Part shown: in pieces, positions 6,822-11,777 of the stretch
How the letters are laid out: each line of letters opens with the position of its first letter
How positions within the stretch are numbered: position 1 is the first letter of the stretch
Assembly (NCBI GenBank): GCA_910587785.1
Contig: CAJUOA010000001.1
Span: 1 to 11,777 of the forward strand
Source of the DNA: an uncultured Oscillospiraceae bacterium
Lineage (GTDB): Bacteria; Bacillota; Clostridia; Oscillospirales; Oscillospiraceae
DNA length: 11,777 nucleotides
Reading direction: 5' to 3'
Notes under the pieces: model-generated
Seen by the model: the letters and a program-made list of their open reading frames with translations, nothing else
The model's database searches: none
Told to the model about the DNA's origin: nothing
Program-made: the position numbers and the translations under genes

Positions 6822-6907
6822 TTGGGCTCTGCCCAAGCCCGCCAGGGCTTTGCCCTGGACCCAGCAGGGGCTTTGCCCCTGCACCCCACCAGGGGCTGAG
6901 CCCCTGG
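6822..6907. repeat. Array of four tandem short hairpins
   Basis: Four perfect stem-loops with 3-base loops are strung together in the holA-PAP2 gap: TTGGGC/GCCCAA (6822-6836), CCAGGGC/GCCCTGG (6842-6858), GCAGGGGC/GCCCCTGC (6864-6882) and CCAGGGGC/GCCCCTGG (6889-6907). Spacers are 5, 5 and 6 bases and mostly C-rich. Units differ in stem length and outer pairs, yet every pair stays complementary, which suggests that structure is what is kept. The unit type is like GC-rich intergenic repeats common in high-GC Clostridia. On the minus strand the last hairpin is followed by CATTTTAT, so it could attenuate transcription from holA into PAP2. Confidence 0.85.
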
Positions 6908-6922
6908 ACCCGCAAATTGCCC

Positions 6923-7972
6923 CTACGCCCCCTGTGCCAGCTCCATGAGCAGCAGCTTCAGCTCTGCGGCGCTGTCGGTGCCGGAGACGGACTTCATCCG
7001 CAGGTCCGTCTCAAAGCACCGGCGCAGGGCCCGCTCGCACCAGGGGCGGCTCACCCGCCGGGCGTTCTCCAGCAGGAGCCGCGCCGGGTAGTCCGAGCGC
7101 ATGTTCCACTGCTCCATGAGGGAGTACTTGTCCCCGCCGGTGTCCAGGGCCACCCGGGCGGAGTGGAGCTTTCGCAGCTCCTTGCCGATGAGGGCCAGGA
7201 GCATGAACGGCTCCTCCTGGAGGCGCAGCAGGGACCCTAAGACCTCCGCCGCCCGGTCGAAGTCCCCCTTGGAGACGGCGCCCGTCATGTCGAACACCTG
7301 GGCCTCCAGCACCGGCGCGGCCACGGCGTCGATGTCGGCTTTCGTGACCCGCTCGTTCTTGGCGTAGGCGGAGACCTTCTCGATCTCCGGGATGAGGCCG
7401 TTCATGAGGCCGCCGCAGGTGAAGACCAGATGCTCCGCGGCGGCGGCGTCGATGGTGTGGCCCGCCGCCTTGAAGCGCTTGGCGATCCACTTGAGGATCT
7501 CCCTCTGGTCCTGCTGTGCGAACTGGACGGCCTGGGCGGACTTCTCCAGGGCGGCGTGGAGCTTCTTGTACGTCCGGTTGGGCTTGTACTCCGCCTGGTC
7601 GAACACCAGCACCAGACAGCAGTGGGACGGGAAGTCGTTCAGCAGGGCGACGAGGGCGTTTCGCTGCTCCTCCGGGAGCTTGTAGGGGTCGTAGTCCGTC
7701 ACCTGGACCATGGTCCGTTCGGCCATCATGGGCATGGCCTCCGCCGCCTCGGTCAGGGCCTGGACGGTGAGGCCCTTGCCCTCCAGGCGGTGGAAATTGA
7801 ACGCCTCGAACCCCGGCGGGACCAGCTGTTTTTTCACCTCCGCCAGGTAGAACTCCCGCAGGTAGGTCTCCTCGCCGTAGAAGAGGTAGACGTTCCCCAG
7901 GTTCCCGGCGGCGAGGTCCGCGCGGAATTTTTTGTATCCGGCGTCGTCGCCGGACTTCTTTTTGACGGCCAT
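6923..7972 (-). CDS. holA: DNA polymerase III delta subunit (clamp loader)
   Basis: A 349-residue protein matching the delta subunit of the clamp loader, which with the delta-prime and DnaX subunits opens the sliding clamp and loads it on primed DNA in the cytoplasm. Supporting features are the N-terminal signature NVYLFYGEETYLREFYL (near residues 25-45), the mid-region DYDPYKLPEEQRNAL and KLHAALEK, and the helical C-terminus with LRLQEEPFMLLALIGKELRKL. Delta has an AAA+-like fold without a working ATP site, in line with the absence of a P-loop. The length is close to that of the E. coli and B. subtilis proteins (roughly 345 residues). The position directly after comEC is the classic Firmicutes arrangement (comEC-yqeN in B. 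subtilis). Start: the GTG at 7978 overlaps the GGAGG site, so the ATG at 7972 is used. Confidence 0.93.
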   Translation of the reverse strand: MAVKKKSGDDAGYKKFRADLAAGNLGNVYLFYGEETYLREFYLAEVKKQLVPPGFEAFNFHRLEGKGLTVQALTEAAEAMPMMAERTMVQVTDYDPYKLPEEQRNALVALLNDFPSHCCLVLVFDQAEYKPNRTYKKLHAALEKSAQAVQFAQQDQREILKWIAKRFKAAGHTIDAAAAEHLVFTCGGLMNGLIPEIEKVSAYAKNERVTKADIDAVAAPVLEAQVFDMTGAVSKGDFDRAAEVLGSLLRLQEEPFMLLALIGKELRKLHSARVALDTGGDKYSLMEQWNMRSDYPARLLLENARRVSRPWCERALRRCFETDLRMKSVSGTDSAAELKLLLMELAQGA

Positions 7973-7976
7973 GGGC

Positions 7977-7983
7977 ACCTCCG
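7977..7983 (-). promoter_or_regulatory. Ribosome binding site deciding the holA start
   Basis: Minus-strand CGGAGGT has its GGAGG core at 7978-7982. It ends 5 bases before the ATG at 7972 and overlaps the in-frame GTG at 7978, which therefore cannot be the start. Confidence 0.8.
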
Positions 7984-8041
7984 TTTATCTGCAAAATTTG
8001 GGTGGACATCTCCCCGGAGACTGGGGCGCACGCTGTTTCGC

Positions 8042-8064
8042 AGGGGCGGATAGTGTCCGCCCCT
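8042..8064. repeat. Intercistronic hairpin repeat between comEC and holA
   Basis: A perfect 9-bp stem, AGGGGCGGA (8042-8050) with TCCGCCCCT (8056-8064), has a 5-base loop. It lies in the 133-base gap between comEC and holA. No T-run follows on either strand, so it is not an ordinary terminator. It resembles short GGGGCGGA-type repeats scattered between genes of gut Clostridia (from memory, not searched). No convincing holA promoter is seen in the gap, so holA probably depends on the comEC transcript. Confidence 0.65.
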
Positions 8065-8105
8065 ACCCCCATCACATACACCTGGCAGGGGTTCCACAAA
8101 GACGG

Positions 8106-10403
8106 TCATGTCCCGTCCCCCCTCTCGTGTACCTGGATGATGATGTCCCCCTGCTCGTCGGTCCGGTAGAGGGTCATCCCGGCGAAAGCCATCCGCTCCA
8201 TGGCCTCCCGGGCGGGGTGGCCGAAGGTGTTGCGGGTGCCCACGCTGATGACGCCCGCCTCCGGCGTCACGGCTTCCAGAAGCTCCTCCGATGTGGAGAA
8301 CTTGCTCCCGTGGTGCCCCACGAAGAGGACCTCGATGTCCGGCAGGCCGTATGCCGCGATGAGCTCCCGCTCCGTGGACGCGGCCATATCCCCGGTGATG
8401 AGGAGGTCGAACGCCCCGGCGGTGCAGAGCACGCTCAGCCCCTCCTCGTTGGCGTCCCCGGCGGAGAGGGGCGGGTAGACGGTGAGCGCCGCCTCCCCCA
8501 GCGGGGCCTCCCGGGGCTCCTCCACGTAGCTGACGCCCACGCCGTGCTCCTCCGCCAGGGCGAGGACCTCCCGCTGAAGCGCGGCCTGCCCCTCGCTCTC
8601 CCGGAGCTGGGGGAGCAGGAGCGTTTCCACCTCCACCCGCGCCAGGAGCTCCCCCAGACCGCCCGCGTGGTCCTCGTGGTAGTGGGTGAGGACCACCGCG
8701 TCCAGCCCGCCCCAGCCGTAAGCCTCCAGGATATCCGCCACCGCGGAGCCGGGGCGGTCCGTGCCGCCGCAGTCCACCAGGGCGGTGAAGTCCCCGGAGT
8801 GGAGGAGCGCCGCCGCGCCCTGCCCCACGTCCACAGCCACGGCGGTGAGCGTCCCGCCCCGGACCGCCCGGACGGGCAGAGCCCGCATGGCGGCCAGGCA
8901 CACCGCCGCCGCGGCAAACGCGGTGAGGTACCTCCGGCGGCTCCCGCCCCGGTCCAGGAGGCAGACCGCCAGCAGGACATACACCAGCGCCAGCCACCAG
9001 ACAGCGGCGGGTCCCGTGAAGCGGACGCTGTGTCCGGGGATCTTCGCCAAGGCGTGGGCAACGGCCAGGACGTACCGCGCCAGCGCTTCCGGCACCGCCG
9101 CGAGGACCCCCGGCACCGGGAGAACCATCCCCAGCGCCGTGACAATCAGCGCGGCGGCGAAGAGCGCCGGGGCCATCCACAGCACCAGCACGCTGGACAA
9201 CGGCGAGACCAGGGAAAGGGTCCCGAAATAGTACGCGCTCAGGGGCGCGGTGGGGATGAGCACGGCCAGACCCGCGGCCAAGGCGGCAATCACGAAGCGC
9301 CGCGCACTGTCCAGCATCCCCGGAAGCTTCGGACAGCGGGCGGAGAGGACCCGGTGGATGCCCGGGGAAAAGAGGAGCAGTCCCGCCGCCGCGCCGAAGG
9401 AGAGCTGGAGGCTCACCGAGGCAATGGCGAAGGGGTCGAGGATCAAAATGCCCAGCAGTGCGGCGGCGAGGGAGGTGGGCGCGTCGGCCTCCCGTCCCAG
9501 AAGCGGGGCGAGAAAAGCCAGCGACACCATCCCCCACGCCCGCACCACCGACGGCGAGCTCCCGGCTGCCAGCACGTACCCCAGCAGGGCCGGGCACACG
9601 AGGAGGGCCGTCAGATGCCGCCTCCGGAGGACCAGGGCGCTGAGAAGGAGGGCCAAAAACCCGCAGTGGAGCCCCGACACCGCCGTGATGTGCATCAGCC
9701 CGGATTCGGCGAGGTCCGCTTCGCTCTGCTGGTCCAGCCCCTCCCGCTCCCCGGTGAGGAGGGCGGTGACGAGCCCCGCCGCCCGGGGCGAATAGAGCCC
9801 CTCCGCGCTCTCCCGCAGGGCCTTGGCGAGCCTCTGGGGTAAATACCGTAAACGCCCCGCCCTGCCCGGGACCGGGGTCATGTCCCCCTTGCCGTAGAGC
9901 CGGAAGAAGACGCCCCGGGAGGTGTAGGTGCTCCTCGCCTCTCCGGCGAGGGTGACGGCGCTGTAGAACTTTGCCCTGGAGGTGAAGCGGTCCCCGGGCT
10001 CCAGGTCCAGGAGGGCGGCGGAGCCGAAGAACATCCCCTCGCCCCGGAGGCTGCCGTCCGTCAGGCGCACCCGGCACCGGGACCCGAACCCGGATTCCTC
10101 CGCGTAATCGATCACCTCCACGGTGACGGTATCCTCGGCGCCCGCCAAAGCCTCCGCCGGGGCGAGGAAGAGCCCGGCATACCCCGCGTACCACAGCACG
10201 CCCGAAGCGAGGCCCGCGCAGAGGAGGCGTGCCGCTCTCCGCTCCCTCCGGCCCCCCAGGAGCCCCGCCGGGACCAGGAGCGCGAAGAGCACCAGCGCCG
10301 TCCAGGGCCGGACCGCCGCCGGGAGCAGGTACTGGCAAAGGGCCGTCCCGCCCCCGAAGGCGAGGCCGAAGACCAGCAGGGGGCGCATCAGGACCTGTTC
10401 CAT
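8106..10403 (-). CDS. comEC: ComEC competence channel protein
   Basis: A 765-residue membrane protein of the ComEC/Rec2 family, which forms the channel carrying single-stranded DNA across the cytoplasmic membrane during transformation. The N-terminus has membrane helices around a soluble, probably OB-fold domain (DUF4131, about residues 75-165). The central Competence domain carries GLMHITAVSGLHCGF and many hydrophobic helices. The C-terminal third is a metallo-beta-lactamase-like domain with AVDVGQGAAALL, the metal-binding T-H574-Y-H576-E-D578-H579 and, later, VGHHGSKFST. These motifs suggest an active nuclease-type domain. The length is close to that of B. subtilis ComEC (776). Start: the ATG at 10403 has GGGGAGGAGG 7 bases upstream. 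It is first in the comEC-holA-PAP2 string. No comEA or other competence gene is in the window. Confidence 0.95.
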   Translation of the reverse strand: MEQVLMRPLLVFGLAFGGGTALCQYLLPAAVRPWTALVLFALLVPAGLLGGRRERRAARLLCAGLASGVLWYAGYAGLFLAPAEALAGAEDTVTVEVIDYAEESGFGSRCRVRLTDGSLRGEGMFFGSAALLDLEPGDRFTSRAKFYSAVTLAGEARSTYTSRGVFFRLYGKGDMTPVPGRAGRLRYLPQRLAKALRESAEGLYSPRAAGLVTALLTGEREGLDQQSEADLAESGLMHITAVSGLHCGFLALLLSALVLRRRHLTALLVCPALLGYVLAAGSSPSVVRAWGMVSLAFLAPLLGREADAPTSLAAALLGILILDPFAIASVSLQLSFGAAAGLLLFSPGIHRVLSARCPKLPGMLDSARRFVIAALAAGLAVLIPTAPLSAYYFGTLSLVSPLSSVLVLWMAPALFAAALIVTALGMVLPVPGVLAAVPEALARYVLAVAHALAKIPGHSVRFTGPAAVWWLALVYVLLAVCLLDRGGSRRRYLTAFAAAAVCLAAMRALPVRAVRGGTLTAVAVDVGQGAAALLHSGDFTALVDCGGTDRPGSAVADILEAYGWGGLDAVVLTHYHEDHAGGLGELLARVEVETLLLPQLRESEGQAALQREVLALAEEHGVGVSYVEEPREAPLGEAALTVYPPLSAGDANEEGLSVLCTAGAFDLLITGDMAASTERELIAAYGLPDIEVLFVGHHGSKFSTSEELLEAVTPEAGVISVGTRNTFGHPAREAMERMAFAGMTLYRTDEQGDIIIQVHERGDGT

Positions 10404-10434
10404 GGCCGTGCCTCCTCCCCGTTTGTTGGAGACC

Positions 10435-10463
10435 AGTATACCACAGCCCGGGACGCAAATCAA
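10435..10463 (-). promoter_or_regulatory. Sigma-A promoter for comEC
   Basis: On the minus strand, TTGATT (10458-10463) and TATACT (10435-10440) are separated by exactly 17 bases, and a TG dinucleotide lies just upstream of the -10 box. The leader to the comEC start is about 25-30 bases. No convincing promoter for the divergent oxidoreductase gene was found in the same 115-base gap. Confidence 0.72.
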
Positions 10464-10507
10464 CCTGCCCGCGCATGTTTTCCCGCCCAAGGGGCACCCT
10501 AACAGCC

Positions 10508-10513
10508 GAGGTG
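10508..10513 (+). promoter_or_regulatory. Ribosome binding site deciding the oxidoreductase start
   Basis: GAGGTG ends 5 bases before the ATG at 10519. A nearer ATG at 10514 is out of frame and overlaps the site. Confidence 0.7.
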
Positions 10514-10518
10514 ATGGT

Positions 10519-11777
10519 ATGGGATCAATCTGGACATCCACGGCGCGCCTGCCCCGGTTCGCGCCATTGCGCCGGGACCTGAAGACGGACGTGCTGATCG
10601 TGGGCGGAGGCATCGCGGGCCTCCTATGCGCCCACCTGCTCAAGGCGGCGGGGGCGGACTGCGCTCTGGTGGAGGCGGACCGCATCTGCGGCGGCACGAC
10701 CATGAACACCACCGCCAAGGTCACGGCCCAGCACGGGCTGATTTACAGCAGGCTCATCCGGGAGCGGGGCCTGGAGACGGCGAGGCAGTACCTGGAGGCC
10801 AATTTGCGGGCCCTGGACCACTGGCGCACCCTCTGCCGGGACCTGGAGCAGCCCTTCGAGACGCGCCCCAGCGGCGTCTATGCCCGCACGGACCGCCGGA
10901 AGCTGGACGGGGAGCTGGAGGCCCTCGCCCAATTGAATTACCCCGCCCGGTTCGTCAGCGCGCCGCCCCTGCCCCTCGCCGCGGCGGGGGCGGTGGTGTT
11001 CCCGGACCAGGGGCAGGTCCACCCCCTGCAATTCGCCGGTGCCCTGGCCAAGGGCCTGCCCGTCTACGAGCACACCAAGGTCCTGGAGCTGATGCCGGGG
11101 CGGGCGGTGACCACAGGCGGCACCGTCTCGGCGGGGCACATCATCATCGCCACCCATTTCCCCATCCTCAACAAGCACGGGGGGTACTTCCTCAAGCTCT
11201 ATCAGCACCGCTCCTACGTCCTCGCCCTGGAGAACGCCCAGCCGGTGGAGGGCATGTACGTGGACGAGGACAAGCGGGGCCTCTCCTTCCGGGACGCGGA
11301 GGGCCTGCTCCTGCTGGGGGGCGGCGGGCACCGCACGGGCAAAAAGGGCGGCGGCTGGCGGGAGCTGGAGGACTTCGCCCGCCGGACGTGGCCCCAGGCC
11401 CGGGTGAAGGCCCGCTGGGCGGCCCAGGACTGCATGAGCCTGGACGGCGTGCCCTACGTTGGCCGCTACGGAAAGCGGGCCACGGGGCTGTATGTAGCCA
11501 CGGGGTTCAACAAGTGGGGCATGACATCGGCCATGGCGGCGGCGGAGGTCCTTCGGGACCTGGTCCTGGGCCGGGAGAACCCCTACGGGGACCTCTTCTC
11601 CCCCTCCCGGCGGATGCCGGGGCTCCCGCTGGCGGGGAATGTGCTGGCGTCGGCGGCGGGGCTCCTCACCCCGACGGCGCCCCGGTGCCCCCACATGGGC
11701 TGTGCGCTGAAATATAACAAGGCCGAACACTCCTGGGACTGCCCCTGCCACGGCTCCCGCTTCCGGGAGGACGGGAA
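10519..11777 (+). CDS. FAD-dependent oxidoreductase with C-terminal Rieske domain (3' end cut)
   Basis: 419 residues are visible; the frame is still open at the window edge. Residues 24-60 form a Rossmann FAD-binding motif (DVLIVGGGIAGLLCAHLL, glycines 29-31 and 34, then a GG at 58-59), typical of the DAO family of glycine/D-amino-acid-oxidase-like flavoproteins. GLYVATGFNKWGMTSA near residues 330-346 is the family's C-terminal FAD-contact segment. A Rieske [2Fe-2S] domain follows, with ligands C390-P-H392 and C408-P-C-H411. C395 and C410 match the disulfide pair of high-potential Rieske proteins. The same architecture is known in B. subtilis YhfW, whose substrate I cannot state. It likely passes electrons between a substrate-reduced flavin and the cluster. 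No signal peptide is seen, so it is cytosolic. It is divergent from comEC. Roughly the last 50-80 residues are expected downstream. Confidence 0.9.
   Translation, partial: MGSIWTSTARLPRFAPLRRDLKTDVLIVGGGIAGLLCAHLLKAAGADCALVEADRICGGTTMNTTAKVTAQHGLIYSRLIRERGLETARQYLEANLRALDHWRTLCRDLEQPFETRPSGVYARTDRRKLDGELEALAQLNYPARFVSAPPLPLAAAGAVVFPDQGQVHPLQFAGALAKGLPVYEHTKVLELMPGRAVTTGGTVSAGHIIIATHFPILNKHGGYFLKLYQHRSYVLALENAQPVEGMYVDEDKRGLSFRDAEGLLLLGGGGHRTGKKGGGWRELEDFARRTWPQARVKARWAAQDCMSLDGVPYVGRYGKRATGLYVATGFNKWGMTSAMAAAEVLRDLVLGRENPYGDLFSPSRRMPGLPLAGNVLASAAGLLTPTAPRCPHMGCALKYNKAEHSWDCPCHGSRFREDG

Noticed and set aside
7979..8105. Separate promoter for holA in the comEC-holA gap
   Set aside because: The best candidate on the minus strand (TTGTGG, 17 bases, TGTGAT) is a poor match and lies before the hairpin repeat. 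It is not strong enough to call.
7932..9842. 636-codon plus-strand frame opposite comEC
   Set aside because: The composition is His/Gln/Gly/Arg-rich and typical of the antisense of a high-GC membrane protein gene. No start signal or motif was found.
7834..10497. 887-codon minus-strand frame across comEC and the start of holA
   Set aside because: It is a frame-shifted shadow of comEC with Gly/Arg/Pro-rich composition. The comEC frame carries the Competence and metallo-beta-lactamase motifs and a good ribosome site.
10404..10518. Promoter for the FAD-Rieske gene in the divergent gap
   Set aside because: No plus-strand -35/-10 pair with acceptable spacing was found. The TATACC on this strand belongs to the comEC -10 box read in reverse.
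10624..11751. Overlapping long frames on both strands inside the oxidoreductase gene
   Set aside because: The plus frame from 10519, which never meets a stop, contains both the FAD and the Rieske motifs. The others are Gly/Pro/Arg-rich shadows.

Overview
The window reads as chromosomal DNA of a GC-rich member of the Bacillota (Firmicutes), most like the gut Clostridia / Oscillospiraceae group. This is inferred from strong AGGAGG-type ribosome sites, sigma-A promoters with exact 17-base spacers, compact intrinsic terminators, the comEC-holA gene pair, a PAS-rich hybrid histidine kinase and a proline-rich lipoprotein with Ig-like modules. No plasmid, phage, CRISPR, tRNA or rRNA feature was seen. 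The species cannot be named from the sequence alone.

Layout, left to right: (1) the last 51 codons of an unidentified + strand gene, then an intrinsic terminator. (2) A leader with a near-consensus promoter and two mutually exclusive hairpins ahead of a 1052-residue cytosolic hybrid histidine kinase with a degenerate receiver, PAS sensors, a kinase core and two intact receivers. (3) Facing it, a 301-residue lipoprotein with a minisatellite-encoded Pro-rich stalk and two duplicated Big_2-like modules. Separate terminators serve the two converging genes. (4) A divergent promoter region, then an RluA-family pseudouridine synthase whose terminator swallows its own stop codon. (5) A minus-strand block read right to left: comEC (DNA uptake channel), holA (DNA polymerase III delta) and a PAP2-family membrane lipid phosphatase. 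The two gaps in this block hold hairpin repeats, one of them an array of four. (6) Divergent from comEC, an FAD-dependent oxidoreductase with a C-terminal Rieske iron-sulfur domain, cut by the window end.

The genes do not form one obvious pathway. The right part (from about 4.87 kb) looks like core genome: RNA modification, DNA uptake and replication, lipid phosphate recycling and redox. The left part (1 to about 4.85 kb) looks more accessory: a signalling protein and a surface lipoprotein of visibly lower GC content. I did not find a convincing new multi-gene system. The least ordinary items are the four-hairpin array, the duplicated three-cysteine lipoprotein modules on an expandable stalk, the FAD-Rieske fusion and the competing hairpins in the kinase leader.
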